A stretch of 64,000 nt of DNA from contig NZ_CP172312.1 of assembly GCF_047946665.1 (NCBI RefSeq), positions 3,782,001-3,846,000 of the forward strand, in the 5' to 3' direction. The notes under the pieces are model-generated. The model was not told the DNA's origin. It did not search any database and was given only the letters and a program-made list of their open reading frames with translations. The position numbers were made by a program, and so were the translations under genes. This stretch comes from Allohahella sp002354735 (GTDB taxonomy: Bacteria > Pseudomonadota > Gammaproteobacteria > Pseudomonadales > Oleiphilaceae). This document shows, piece after piece, positions 53,635 through 62,745 of the stretch. Position 1 is the stretch's first letter, and each line of letters opens with the position of its first letter.

Positions 53635-54528
53635 TTACAAGAGCTTGATGAGTTCGTTGGCGGTCTGAGCCAATTCGAAAGGAGAGTCTTCCTGAACGAA
53701 ATGGCCTCCGGTCAGGGTGCGATGAGGCATGTTCTGGCAGCCAGGAATGCGCTCCTGAAAATAGCGATCGCCTCCGCGCATGATTGGATCGCCATTCGTA
53801 AACGCGGTGATAAATGGTTTCCGCCAGTTCTCCAGCTCGGTCCAGACGCGTGCGTTTTCCTGGGCATCCGGCAAATGGGCTTCTGTGGGCACCAGTCTCG
53901 GAAATGCGCGGGTGCCCGCCTTGTAGCGTCCGCTAGGAAATGGGGCGTCGTACGCTAACCGCTCACCCGAACTCAACTTCTTGAATGTGCCGGCCTCGAC
54001 GATTCGTGAAATCGGAAACCATGGGCTGAACCTGGCAAAGGTGCGCCAGGCTTTGAAAGCCAGGGGAATGTTCTGTTGGCCAGTGGGCAGAAAGCCATTC
54101 GATAGCACAATGCCTGCGAAGCGCTCGTCGAGCGCGACGGCCAAGCGAAGCCCAAGGAGCGAGCCCCAGTCCTGGCAGACCAGTACGATGTTCCTGAGGT
54201 CGAGCTCCAGCACGAAGGTCCGTAGCCATTCAAAGTGGCCACCATAGCTGTAGTCGTTGATATCTGCGGGTTTGTCCGACTTGCCGAAACCGATAAGATC
54301 AGGCGCTATCACACGGTGACCTGCTGCTTCGCAAATAGGAATCATGAAGCGGTACAGGTAGGACCAGGTTGGCTCACCATGCAGCATCAGTACCGTGTAG
54401 GCACTGGCCGTAGCCCCCTCGTCTACGTAATGCATTCGAAGACCACTGCCGACTTCAAGATAGTTAGGCTTGAAGGGGTAATTCGGCAGCCGTTTGAAAC
54501 GGTCTTCTGGCGTTCTTACGATATCCAT
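53635..54528 (-). CDS. Haloalkane dehalogenase-like alpha/beta hydrolase
   Basis: A 297-residue alpha/beta hydrolase like class I haloalkane dehalogenases. HGEPTWSYLYR (His50-Arg60) provides the oxyanion and entry loop, CQDWGS carries the nucleophile Asp120 with Trp121 for halide binding, and GGHFVQEDSP gives the catalytic His. The catalytic acid is likely in TNGDPIMRGGD. Tunnel residues cannot be judged by eye, so true dehalogenase activity is plausible but unproven; epoxide hydrolase-like function is an alternative. It is alone on its strand. Confidence 0.8.
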   Translation of the reverse strand: MDIVRTPEDRFKRLPNYPFKPNYLEVGSGLRMHYVDEGATASAYTVLMLHGEPTWSYLYRFMIPICEAAGHRVIAPDLIGFGKSDKPADINDYSYGGHFEWLRTFVLELDLRNIVLVCQDWGSLLGLRLAVALDERFAGIVLSNGFLPTGQQNIPLAFKAWRTFARFSPWFPISRIVEAGTFKKLSSGERLAYDAPFPSGRYKAGTRAFPRLVPTEAHLPDAQENARVWTELENWRKPFITAFTNGDPIMRGGDRYFQERIPGCQNMPHRTLTGGHFVQEDSPFELAQTANELIKLL

Positions 54529-54591
54529 TGGCAGTCGTTCCTGATCATCTGGGTCAGTATCTTACGCTGCCGGGTGCTCTCGATGGTCTGC

Positions 54592-55185
54592 TCAGGTTGC
54601 TCTGCGCTTGACCCAGCCCCGCAGCTGTCCAAGGATGCCATTCTGCCTACCGCTGCCGGATTCTGCCACGTTTTCCTGGGAGGCTTCTGCTTCAAAGGCT
54701 TCATAACGCTCGCGATAGATTGGCAGACTGGCCTTGAGCTTTTTCGCGACTGGGCTATTCGAATCGATGCCTCTCACTTCACACAGCCGCTCTACGGAGC
54801 GCTTGAAAGCTTCCTCGAATCCGTACTTGTCCACGGAGACAGAGCTGTAGACCGGGGGGCTGCCTTCAGGCTTGACCCGAAGCTTGAATTCAATGGCATC
54901 CTTGCGACCTTCGCGCTCACGCTTCTGAAGCTGGAGGCCCAGTACATGCCCCCGCTCGTGAATGAAGCTTTCGCCTGTCGCCGCCTTTTCTGCCTTTCGG
55001 TCTGCCTGCCAGCGAGCGAGTTCGGCATCGAGAGCTTCCGCTTCGGCCATGGCTTCACGCATGGCTTTCTTGGTGCTGCCGTTGACCCTTACATAATGCT
55101 GCTGCTCTTCACCATCTACCGCGCGGGTAATTCTGAGATAACTGCGGCTGCTGTCAGCCTTGTCTTTGAATACGGTGATGCCCAT
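54592..55185 (-). CDS. Conserved hypothetical protein
   Basis: A 197-residue basic protein without membrane helices. The first 45 residues (MGITVFKDKADSSRSYLRIT, then QQHYVRVN) recall an AP2-like beta-strand DNA-binding module; a long charged helix follows (EALDAELARWQADRKAEKAA), then KRSVERLCEVRGIDSNSPV and a basic C-terminus. The DNA-binding idea is weak. A 358-codon frame on the opposite strand over the same region is not credible. Confidence 0.55.
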   Translation of the reverse strand: MGITVFKDKADSSRSYLRITRAVDGEEQQHYVRVNGSTKKAMREAMAEAEALDAELARWQADRKAEKAATGESFIHERGHVLGLQLQKREREGRKDAIEFKLRVKPEGSPPVYSSVSVDKYGFEEAFKRSVERLCEVRGIDSNSPVAKKLKASLPIYRERYEAFEAEASQENVAESGSGRQNGILGQLRGWVKRRAT

Positions 55186-55268
55186 CGGGCCCTCCTGATG
55201 CAGACTGAAAATGTGTTGCCCCGGTCTTCCCTTGCCATGCCTTCCCTGGGGCGGGTGTCACATGCCTG

Positions 55269-56312
55269 TCAGCGGCCGAGAGGCTGCAGAAAAGCGATGT
55301 ACACGAGATAGCATGTATACAAAACCCAGAAGCTCGTAAGGGCTCCACCTTTGACTCGTCCTATTCTACCGGCAGTGCCATGACTGGCCGGTTTCAGCGA
55401 AATGCTCATGAGAAAGAGCAGAACCGTAAAGCCAATCATCACCGGAAGATCGCGGACGATGACTTCACTCGCCAGCTCCATCGGCTGGATCAGGCCGGCA
55501 ATGCCCACCACCAGCAGCGTATTGAACATATTCGAACCGACAACGTTCCCCAGGGCCAGATCATGTTCGTTCTTCTTCACCGCCGCAATCGCGGCAGCAA
55601 GTTCCGGCAAGGAGGTCCCCACCGCGACCACCGTGAGTCCAACGATCACATCGCTGACGCCAAACGAGGTGGCTAATGACACAGCGCCGTAGACGACTAC
55701 CCGCGAGCTCGCCGTCAGTAGAACAAGTCCGAGCACCAGCCACCAGAGCGCCGCACGGCGTGACAGCTCGATAGCCTTGCCGTCAACAATAACTACGCCG
55801 TCATCGGCGACTGCGGACGTATGAATCACACTGTCTTCCTGATCCTTACGATCCTGCCGGGCTTTCTTCATCGCCGAGACGATCGAGTACGCCATCGTTG
55901 CGGCGAAAACCGCCACCATAATCCACGCGTCCAGCCGTGAAACATCGCCATCGATGAGCAATGCCGTAAATACGGCCGTTATACCGAGCAGGAGTGGCAA
56001 TTCCTTGAGCAGCACCGAACGCTGCACCAAAATAGGGCTCAAAAGCGCGGTTATGCCGAGTATCAGACCGATATTAGCAATGTTCGAGCCAAGCGCATTA
56101 CCGAGCGCGAGTGCGGGATTCCCCTGAAGCGCGGCGATGGCAGAAACGAGCATTTCAGGGGCGGATGTTCCGAAGCCGATGACGACCATGCCGATCAGGA
56201 GAGGCGGCATTCCAGCGTAGGCCGCGGTGGCCACGGCCCCATCGATAAAACGGTCAGCGCTCCAGACGAGAACGATGAGGCCGGCGATCAGCGCAAATAT
56301 TGCTAACAGCAT
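55269..56312 (-). CDS. Calcium/sodium antiporter (CaCA family)
   Basis: A 347-residue transporter with ten helices and the two inverted alpha repeats of the CaCA family: IGFGTSAPEMLVSAIAAL with LGSNIANIGLILG, and VAVGTSLPELAAAIAAV with VVGSNMFNTLLVVG. The ion-binding Glu residues of both repeats are present. It resembles YrbG of Escherichia coli. The hydrophilic loop between halves is about 45 residues. A monocistronic gene by spacing. Confidence 0.92.
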   Translation of the reverse strand: MLLAIFALIAGLIVLVWSADRFIDGAVATAAYAGMPPLLIGMVVIGFGTSAPEMLVSAIAALQGNPALALGNALGSNIANIGLILGITALLSPILVQRSVLLKELPLLLGITAVFTALLIDGDVSRLDAWIMVAVFAATMAYSIVSAMKKARQDRKDQEDSVIHTSAVADDGVVIVDGKAIELSRRAALWWLVLGLVLLTASSRVVVYGAVSLATSFGVSDVIVGLTVVAVGTSLPELAAAIAAVKKNEHDLALGNVVGSNMFNTLLVVGIAGLIQPMELASEVIVRDLPVMIGFTVLLFLMSISLKPASHGTAGRIGRVKGGALTSFWVLYTCYLVYIAFLQPLGR

Positions 56313-56359
56313 GCAAGGGTTCCTTTCGATTCAATAGACTGCCGCACAGGCAAAAGTAA

Positions 56360-58135
56360 CTAGAATACCGGACTTTCGGCGTGCTGGCGGATGAATTCGA
56401 AAAGATTGTCTTCTGAAAGCGGCTTGCTCATCAAGTAACCCTGTACCAGATCGCAGCGCAGTAGTTTGAGGAATTTCAGCTGGGCATTGGTCTCGACACC
56501 TTCGGCAACGACCTCGATATCGAGTTCCTTGGCCAATGCCAGCATGGCCTTGATGATGCTGTGCTCACGGCCGCCACCCAGTATGTGATCGATAAAGGCC
56601 TTGTCGATTTTGAGCTGATCTATGGGCATGTCGCGCAGGGCTGCCAGCGAGGAATACCCGGTGCCGAAGTCATCCATCGACACGTTGACATTCAGCGCCT
56701 TCATCGACTGCAGTGTCTCGAGGGCTACCTGACCACTCTGCATGATGGCTGATTCGGTAATTTCCAGATCGAGACAGGCACCGTCGAGACCTGTTTCGAG
56801 CAGCGCGTCACGGACCGCTTCGAGGAAGCCGTGATCAGCCGCAAACTGAACCGGAGAGACGTTTACCGCAATTCGTATCTCGGGACCTATCTCCTTGTGC
56901 AGGCGCGCCAGCATGCGGCATGCCTCCATGAGGATCCAGCGGCCAAGCTTGACGATGATGCCCGAGCTCTCTGCCAGCGAAATGAAGTCGTTCGGTGGAA
57001 TGAAGCCCTTGGTAGGGTGCTGCCAGCGCACGAGCGCTTCAAGACTGACCAGCTGACCAGTGAGGGTGGAGAATTGTGGCTGGTACTGGAGATAGAACTC
57101 CTCGTTCTCGACGGCATTTTGCAGGTCAGCAATAAGCTGATGCATCTCGAGCGCCACGACTTCCATGTTTTCGTTATAGAAATTAAAGGTGTTCCTGCCG
57201 CTATTCTTGCTGTGATACATCGCTATATCGGCACACTTGAGAAGATCTTCGTCAGTATCGCCATCTCCGGGATACATCGACACACCGATGGATGCGCCAA
57301 GGGTGAACTGCTGACCTTCCACGGTGAAGCGTTCCTTCATGGCCATCAGAAGCCGCTCGCAGATCAACACCGCGTGGTGGACCTCATCGAGCTGCTTGAT
57401 GACCACGGCAAACTCATCACCACCAATGCGTGAGATTCTCGGGCCGGCGTCGTACCCATTCCTGGCTCGATCATCAACCAACAGCGGATCATGGTGAACC
57501 GACATGTCGGCAATATAATCCTCAGCCCGAAGCACCGTATTCAGGCGTTCGGCAATCTGCTTGAGAATCTGGTCGCCTGCACCGTGCCCCAATGTATCGT
57601 TCACGTCCTTGAACCCGTCGATGTCGATGTAGAGCAGGGCGGCCGAGTGGTGATGACGACGCGCACTTTCCAGGCATTTTCGCAGGAACAGCGTAAAGGT
57701 ATGGCGGTTGGCAAGACCAGTGAGACTGTCGTAGTAAGCGATGTTAGCCAGTTTGCGCTTGGTTTCGACGAGCTGCCGCTCAAGATTCTGTGTCGCTGTG
57801 GCGAGACTGCCCACTTCGTCGCCGCGCTTGAGCAGGTGCGCAATCGTGCGGCGATGCCGGGGTTCGACGCGGATACCCTCATCGCTCGCGATGGCGTTGA
57901 TCCAGGCCTGAACGGCCAGGACGGGCCGGAAAACCTGATGAAACATCAGGCCGAAGAGCAAACCGGCACTGGTAAGGACCAGCACCACAATACTAATCCA
58001 GACCCACGGCTCGCCCAGCGTTTGAAGCAGGCCTGGGGGCGCGTAGTTCGCCAGAATATACCCTGCCAGCACAAATGGCAGCAGAATCAGCGCTACGAGC
58101 GATATGCCCAGACGAAGCTGAAGTTTATGCGACAT
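56360..58135 (-). CDS. Membrane GGDEF-EAL cyclic-di-GMP protein
   Basis: A 591-residue signalling protein. Two N-terminal membrane helices (about 9-26 and 39-61) are followed by a HAMP-like linker and a coiled stretch (LERQLVETKRKLANI), then the diguanylate cyclase domain with an intact GGDEF (Gly237-Phe241) and an EAL domain with intact catalytic Glu365 (SLEALVRW) and DDFGTGYSSL later. Both activities could be functional. The frame extends upstream, but ATG 58135 begins the membrane helix. No periplasmic sensor domain of size is seen. Confidence 0.93.
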   Translation of the reverse strand: MSHKLQLRLGISLVALILLPFVLAGYILANYAPPGLLQTLGEPWVWISIVVLVLTSAGLLFGLMFHQVFRPVLAVQAWINAIASDEGIRVEPRHRRTIAHLLKRGDEVGSLATATQNLERQLVETKRKLANIAYYDSLTGLANRHTFTLFLRKCLESARRHHHSAALLYIDIDGFKDVNDTLGHGAGDQILKQIAERLNTVLRAEDYIADMSVHHDPLLVDDRARNGYDAGPRISRIGGDEFAVVIKQLDEVHHAVLICERLLMAMKERFTVEGQQFTLGASIGVSMYPGDGDTDEDLLKCADIAMYHSKNSGRNTFNFYNENMEVVALEMHQLIADLQNAVENEEFYLQYQPQFSTLTGQLVSLEALVRWQHPTKGFIPPNDFISLAESSGIIVKLGRWILMEACRMLARLHKEIGPEIRIAVNVSPVQFAADHGFLEAVRDALLETGLDGACLDLEITESAIMQSGQVALETLQSMKALNVNVSMDDFGTGYSSLAALRDMPIDQLKIDKAFIDHILGGGREHSIIKAMLALAKELDIEVVAEGVETNAQLKFLKLLRCDLVQGYLMSKPLSEDNLFEFIRQHAESPVF

Positions 58136-58238
58136 GCAGATCCTGATTGGCGCCAAGGCTGACGACTGAAGCTGGTAAAACCAGTCATCAGTATAGTCAG
58201 GGTTCGCCAGATCGGTGCTGTAAAATGTATAGCGATCG

Positions 58239-58790
58239 TTATCGACCAAGCAGGTCATCTTTCAACACCTCGTCGAAGGGGGCGTCACCAAGCCAGATCG
58301 AAAAATACAGTCGCGCCAGAGGGCCGTCCGCAAGAACGGCTAGCGGTTTCTGGTTTAGAAACAGTGAGAGACCAGCCTCGCGTTGATAGCTGATTTGATA
58401 GAGATCACCATCCTGGACTGCGCGATAGGCAGAGTGAAACGCCTTGAGACGAGAAGGCATCTGTGCCCTCAGTTGAGGGTCATCAATATTTCTCGCCAAC
58501 ATCTTTTCGGCGGCTTCTGGAAAGGCGTGTGCGGGTATGTCACGCGCATAGCGAAATAGAATGGTGGCTGATTCATTGGCCGGCATAGCCCAGCTGATAT
58601 CACACTTCGGTCGGTAAAGTGCGGCGTGACCCACGGTAAATATGTGATAAGCAACGAGCTCGCCCGTACCGCAGCGCTCCAGCCGGGATCCATCGACCTC
58701 GACCGACTGCTCGAAGCGATCGCTTGCCTGCGCCTGGATTGTAACTAGCAGAATCGACAACATCAGCCCTCGACTGAAAGCGCCGCGCAT
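58239..58790 (-). CDS. Exported chalcone isomerase-like domain protein
   Basis: A 183-residue protein with a signal peptide (ending near QAQASDRF) and the chalcone isomerase-like fold (PF16036-type): AYHIFTVGHAALYRP, ATILFRYARDIPAHAFPEAA and FDEVLKDDLLGR. These bacterial homologues lack the flavonoid substrate context and may bind fatty acids. GGGTGAG precedes ATG 58790; GTG 58814 abuts the NTF2-like stop. It follows that gene in one operon, divergent from lipid-modification genes. Confidence 0.78.
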   Translation of the reverse strand: MRGAFSRGLMLSILLVTIQAQASDRFEQSVEVDGSRLERCGTGELVAYHIFTVGHAALYRPKCDISWAMPANESATILFRYARDIPAHAFPEAAEKMLARNIDDPQLRAQMPSRLKAFHSAYRAVQDGDLYQISYQREAGLSLFLNQKPLAVLADGPLARLYFSIWLGDAPFDEVLKDDLLGR

Positions 58791-58814
58791 TCTCACCCCG
58801 GCTCGCCGAGACAC

Positions 58815-59399
58815 TTAATCTACCTGCCCCAGCTGCGACCGAATGCGTTTGATCTGTCCGCCGATGACCGGCAGATGAGCGTAGAAGCCTTCTGCGCCAT
58901 CCCAGAAATCCTGATGCAGAACGATTTTCCCATTATCGTCGAGACGCAGATGGGTCAACCCCACCGAGGTGACATCTATTTCTCGCCATAGCGCCTTGAA
59001 CTGCATGCGCATCTTCCAGCGCACATAGAAATCGTCGCCAGCATTGTTTGCATCAAGGAAGGTGACCTCGGTCTTGCCCTTGCCTGCCAGTTCCGTGAAG
59101 TAGTCAATCAGTGCCCGTCGCTGCTCCAGAGTGTGAAAGGTGTCGTTGAAATAAAAGGTTTCAGCGTAGGCGGCTGTGATGTTTCCAGACATTTTGCCCG
59201 CAGAAAACTCACGCATCATCTTCACGAAGGGCGCCAACCGTGGCAGCTCGTCAACCGGGGTGAAGGCGGACTGGCTGCCGCTGCTTGCCTCTATATAGTG
59301 CGCGTAAGGTTTTTCCTGCACCTTTGTGGTGCATGCTGATATGAGCGTCGATAGCATGACGATGGCTCCAAATCTGAGGAGTAAAGGGCGATACAGCAT
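58815..59399 (-). CDS. NTF2-like/SnoaL-like lipoprotein
   Basis: A 194-residue lipoprotein: signal peptide with lipobox ISAC (Cys23), then an NTF2-like fold with a helix-strand order (NITAAYAETFYFNDTFHTL, DFYVRWKMRMQF and LTHLRLDDNGKIVLHQDFW). Small-ligand binding or isomerisation in the periplasm is possible. It starts the leftward operon facing the desaturase operon across a large dyad. Confidence 0.78.
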   Translation of the reverse strand: MLYRPLLLRFGAIVMLSTLISACTTKVQEKPYAHYIEASSGSQSAFTPVDELPRLAPFVKMMREFSAGKMSGNITAAYAETFYFNDTFHTLEQRRALIDYFTELAGKGKTEVTFLDANNAGDDFYVRWKMRMQFKALWREIDVTSVGLTHLRLDDNGKIVLHQDFWDGAEGFYAHLPVIGGQIKRIRSQLGQVD

Positions 59400-59443
59400 G
59401 GCAGTGGTTCCAGTGGATTTGGAACGAGACTAGCGCAGCCGCC

Positions 59444-59492
59444 GTGAACGCACCGTGAAAACCAGCCTGCCGGGTTTTCACATCGCGTTCAC
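59444..59492. promoter_or_regulatory. Large dyad with repeated TTCAC half-sites between divergent lipid operons
   Basis: Two 20-base arms (59444-59463 and 59473-59492) match as inverse copies at 17 of 20 positions around a nine-base loop. Each arm contains two TTCAC/GTGAA units 11 bases apart, one helical turn. The dyad is 44 bases from the leftward gene start and 79 from the rightward one. This is the layout of a shared operator for both operons, or of two back-to-back promoters. Confidence 0.55.
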
Positions 59493-59571
59493 GCCGACTC
59501 GGATAGACTCTTTGGACGATGAAACAGAATATAGAAATAGTTTCAAACGCCTTCGAGAAAAGCGACCTGCC

Positions 59572-60510
59572 ATGAATAGAGTCATTACATCGGTCTGCAA
59601 CTACTTCGACAACGAGCATAAGCTGCTGTCAGTCGATCAGAGCGATCACTCCGTCGACTGGCATCGCATAATCCCATTCCTCTTTCTGCATCTGGCCTGT
59701 CTCGGGGTGTTACTCGTGGGATGGTCGCCGGTGGCCGTGGCTATCGCCGTGGGCAGCTACCTGATTCGCATGTTCGCGATCACTGCCTTCTTTCATCGCT
59801 ACTTCTCACACAAGTCATTCAGCACGTCTCGGACGGTCCAGTTCGTGTTTGCCTTCCTGGGCACCGCAGCGACCCAGCGGGGCCCGCTCTGGTGGGCTGC
59901 ACATCATCGAGCCCACCATCGCACGGCCGACACCGAAAATGATGTGCACTCGCCGCTCAAAGGATTCTGGTACAGCCACTGCGGCTGGTTTCTCAGTGGG
60001 GCCCATTTCGCGACACGACAGGAATTGATCAAGGATTTTGCGAGCTTTCCGGAACTGAGGTGGCTCGACCGTTTCGATATGGCCGTTGCTGCCATCTTCG
60101 GCACCAGCCTGTGGTTGCTCGGCGAAGCGCTGGCCTGGCTCGCGCCTGAGCTGGGCACAAACGGTTGGCAGCTGCTTGTATGGGCTTACTTCATTTCCAC
60201 TGTCGTGCTGATTCACGCCACGCTGAGTATCAATTCACTGGCCCATTGGTGGGGACGAAGGCGATATGACACCAGGGATGATTCCCGAAATAACTTCCTG
60301 CTGGCGCTTATCACGCTTGGGGAAGGCTGGCATAACAATCATCACCATTATGCGGGCAGCGCACGCCAGGGATTCTTTTGGTGGGAGCTGGATATCAGCT
60401 ATCTGATTCTCAAGATGCTGTCGTGGACAGGATTGGTCTGGAATCTCAAGCCTGTCCCTGACCGCAAGAAGTTTGCCCATCAACCGGTTCGCGGAGCACA
60501 ACAACGATGA
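59572..60510 (+). CDS. Membrane fatty acid (acyl-CoA) desaturase
   Basis: A 312-residue di-iron desaturase. The three histidine boxes are complete: HRYFSH (75-80), HHRAHH (111-116) and EGWHNNHHH near residue 250. About four membrane helices flank them. There is no fused cytochrome b5. A product with a double bond in the acyl chain would be a substrate for the cyclopropane-synthase-like enzyme downstream. The frame is open upstream, but ATG 59572 begins the conserved part. It overlaps the next gene by ATGA. Confidence 0.88.
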   Translation: MNRVITSVCNYFDNEHKLLSVDQSDHSVDWHRIIPFLFLHLACLGVLLVGWSPVAVAIAVGSYLIRMFAITAFFHRYFSHKSFSTSRTVQFVFAFLGTAATQRGPLWWAAHHRAHHRTADTENDVHSPLKGFWYSHCGWFLSGAHFATRQELIKDFASFPELRWLDRFDMAVAAIFGTSLWLLGEALAWLAPELGTNGWQLLVWAYFISTVVLIHATLSINSLAHWWGRRRYDTRDDSRNNFLLALITLGEGWHNNHHHYAGSARQGFFWWELDISYLILKMLSWTGLVWNLKPVPDRKKFAHQPVRGAQQR

Positions 60511-61853
60511 GATCCAGTTACATCAAGCCTCTGGCGCGTCAGTCGGTGTCTGGTCAGAAAATTGCCATTATCGGGGCTGGCGTCTCAGGCCTGACCTGCG
60601 CCTTTTATCTAGCCGAGCAGAATGACGTGACCGTTTACGAAGCCGGCAGTTACCTCGGTGGCCATACTGACACCCATGAGTTGACTGTGGATGGAAAATC
60701 CATCGCTGTCGATTCAGGTTTCATTGTATTCAACGAGTACAACTATACCGGCTTCACCGAGCTATTGAGTGCGCTTGGTGTCGAAAGTCAGCGCAGCGAT
60801 ATGAGCTTCAGCGTGGTCAATGAAGAAAGCGGACTTGAATATGGCGCCGCTGGTCTGGCCAGGCTCTTTGCCCAGAAGCGTAATCTGCTGAGGCCGGATT
60901 TTTATCGGATGCTGAGGGACATCGTTCGGTTCTATCGTGAAGCGCCTACGCTGCTGAACAACGCTAATGAAACCGAACTGTCGCTTGGTGAATATCTTTC
61001 GCGCGAACGCTACAGCCAGGTCTTCATCGAGAACCATATCCTGCCAATGGCCAGTGCGCTCTGGTCGGCCAGCACGCAGTCGATTCTGGCGTTTCCCGCC
61101 GGTTATTTCGTCGCATTCATGAATAATCATCAGATGCTCAATCTCAACATCCGGCCCGAGTGGCGCGTGGTGAAGGGCGGCTCTGCGAGTTATGTGAAGG
61201 CACTAAGCGCCCAGTGTAACGCCACCTTCCATTGCAATAGGCAGGTGGTAGATGTTTCACGCCGCGAGTCCGGTGGGGCCAGTGTGCGTACGGCCCACGG
61301 CACAGTGGAAGATTTCGACCAGGTTATTTTCGCCTGCCACAGTGATCAGGCGCTCGCCTGTCTGTCGTCGCCGAGTCTGGCGGAGCGTGAGGTGCTCGGC
61401 GCAATTCGCTACCAGCCCAACCAGGCCCTGGTGCATACCGATGTCTCGGTATTGCCTGCCAGACGCAATGCGTGGTCGAGCTGGAACGTCCGCATCGACA
61501 GGGGCAGCCAGAGAGACTGCCGAGTGAGCTATTGGATGAACCTCCTGCAGAACATCCGCAGTGAAACCCAGTTCATAGTCAGTCTCAACATGGCAGACTG
61601 CATAGATCCTGCAAAAGTCCTTGCCGAGCGACATTACAGTCACCCGGTCTATGATGCCGGCGCGATTGCCGCTCAAGGGCGACGAAGCGAGATCAACGGC
61701 ACAGATGGCATCTGGTACGCTGGCGCCTACTGGGGCTGGGGTTTCCACGAAGATGGCGTACGCAGCGCGCTCGACGTCATTGACGGGCTCGGTCATCAGC
61801 AGTCCAGTCGCCCTGAGGCCCGTAAAGTGGACCTCGGCGCCAATGCAGCCTGA
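60507..61853 (+). CDS. FAD-dependent amine oxidase-like flavoprotein
   Basis: A 448-residue flavoprotein with an N-terminal dinucleotide-binding motif (IIGAGVSGLTCAFYLAE), the FAD-ribose Glu in VTVYEAG, and GGHTDTH. It belongs to the amine oxidase/UfaD-like group often paired with DUF1365 and cyclopropane-synthase genes. Such flavoproteins are thought to oxidise or dehydrogenate methylated or unsaturated acyl chains; the exact reaction here is unknown. Co-translated with the desaturase (ATGA) and overlapping the next gene. Confidence 0.83.
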   Translation: MRSSYIKPLARQSVSGQKIAIIGAGVSGLTCAFYLAEQNDVTVYEAGSYLGGHTDTHELTVDGKSIAVDSGFIVFNEYNYTGFTELLSALGVESQRSDMSFSVVNEESGLEYGAAGLARLFAQKRNLLRPDFYRMLRDIVRFYREAPTLLNNANETELSLGEYLSRERYSQVFIENHILPMASALWSASTQSILAFPAGYFVAFMNNHQMLNLNIRPEWRVVKGGSASYVKALSAQCNATFHCNRQVVDVSRRESGGASVRTAHGTVEDFDQVIFACHSDQALACLSSPSLAEREVLGAIRYQPNQALVHTDVSVLPARRNAWSSWNVRIDRGSQRDCRVSYWMNLLQNIRSETQFIVSLNMADCIDPAKVLAERHYSHPVYDAGAIAAQGRRSEINGTDGIWYAGAYWGWGFHEDGVRSALDVIDGLGHQQSSRPEARKVDLGANAA

Positions 61854-62745
61854 CCGCATGGTTAGTCCTCCTGCCATGATGGCTAGCGGGCGAATGATGC
61901 ATCGCCGCTTCGAGCCGCGTGAGCATCGCTTCAGCTATCGTTTGAGTTGGTGCTGGCTTGATCTTGACGCAACGGCGCAGCTCAACCGGCTCCCGTTCTG
62001 GGCAGCGGACGGCCGTAGTCTGTGGCAGCGCCTGGCCCTGGTGCAGTTCAGGCAGTCCGATTATTTCTGGCCAGAAAATGAAAACACCCAAACAGCAGAC
62101 AAAGCAGCGCCACTCAAGCAGCGTTTGCTCAGCTGGATTGCCGCACATCCGAACGGTAGTGATCTCGACATCGCTCGTGTTGTGCTCTGCGGGCAGCTCC
62201 GCCAGTGGGGTTACTGCTTCAATCCGGTAGTGTTCTTCGTGTGCTACGACGCGGCTGACCAGATCATCGCAATTGTTTCCGAGATCACCAACACGCCATG
62301 GAACGAACGCCACGCTTACCTGCACAGGGTGGATGGGCAGCACCCAATGCGCATGCGCTTCAGTTTCAGCAAGGCTTTTCATGTATCGCCGTTCATGCCG
62401 ATGAACCAGCGCTATGAATGGCGCTTTGCCGTGAGTGAGTCAGTATTCGCAGTCCATATGAATTTGTGGGAAGACGACGCCGAGACGGTGGAAGAAGCCG
62501 CGAAAAGCAGACGCGTCTTCGATGCGTCCATGCAGCTCGCACTTCAGCCGCTTACCGCTGCCCGTGCCTTCCGCCAACCACTGGTTTATCCAATGCAGAC
62601 CGCCGGCGTAGTGCTCGCGATCTACTGGCAGGCCTTGCGCCTGTATCTGAAACGAGTGCCCTTCTTCTCCAATCCGCACACCCGCAAGGCTGTAGTTGAG
62701 AGTGAAGGCATACAGGCTGTACATCAGGGAGTACCTCATGATTGA
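61843..62745 (+). CDS. DUF1365 family protein
   Basis: A 300-residue protein of the DUF1365 family: MMHRRFEPREHRFSYRLSW, FNPVVFFVCYD, EITNTPWNERHAYL and FHVSPFMPMNQRYEWRF. Its biochemical activity is unknown; it is nearly always found between the flavoprotein and the methyltransferase, as here. Starts at ATG 61843 or 61858 both overlap or follow the upstream stop; I list the first. The end overlaps the methyltransferase start by eight bases. Confidence 0.87.
   Translation: MQPDRMVSPPAMMASGRMMHRRFEPREHRFSYRLSWCWLDLDATAQLNRLPFWAADGRSLWQRLALVQFRQSDYFWPENENTQTADKAAPLKQRLLSWIAAHPNGSDLDIARVVLCGQLRQWGYCFNPVVFFVCYDAADQIIAIVSEITNTPWNERHAYLHRVDGQHPMRMRFSFSKAFHVSPFMPMNQRYEWRFAVSESVFAVHMNLWEDDAETVEEAAKSRRVFDASMQLALQPLTAARAFRQPLVYPMQTAGVVLAIYWQALRLYLKRVPFFSNPHTRKAVVESEGIQAVHQGVPHD

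Noticed and set aside
54235..55311. A 358-codon frame on the plus strand over the dehalogenase-like gene and the 54592-55185 gene
   Set aside because: It lies antisense to two better-supported genes, has no family similarity and shows a random, Cys/Phe-rich composition.
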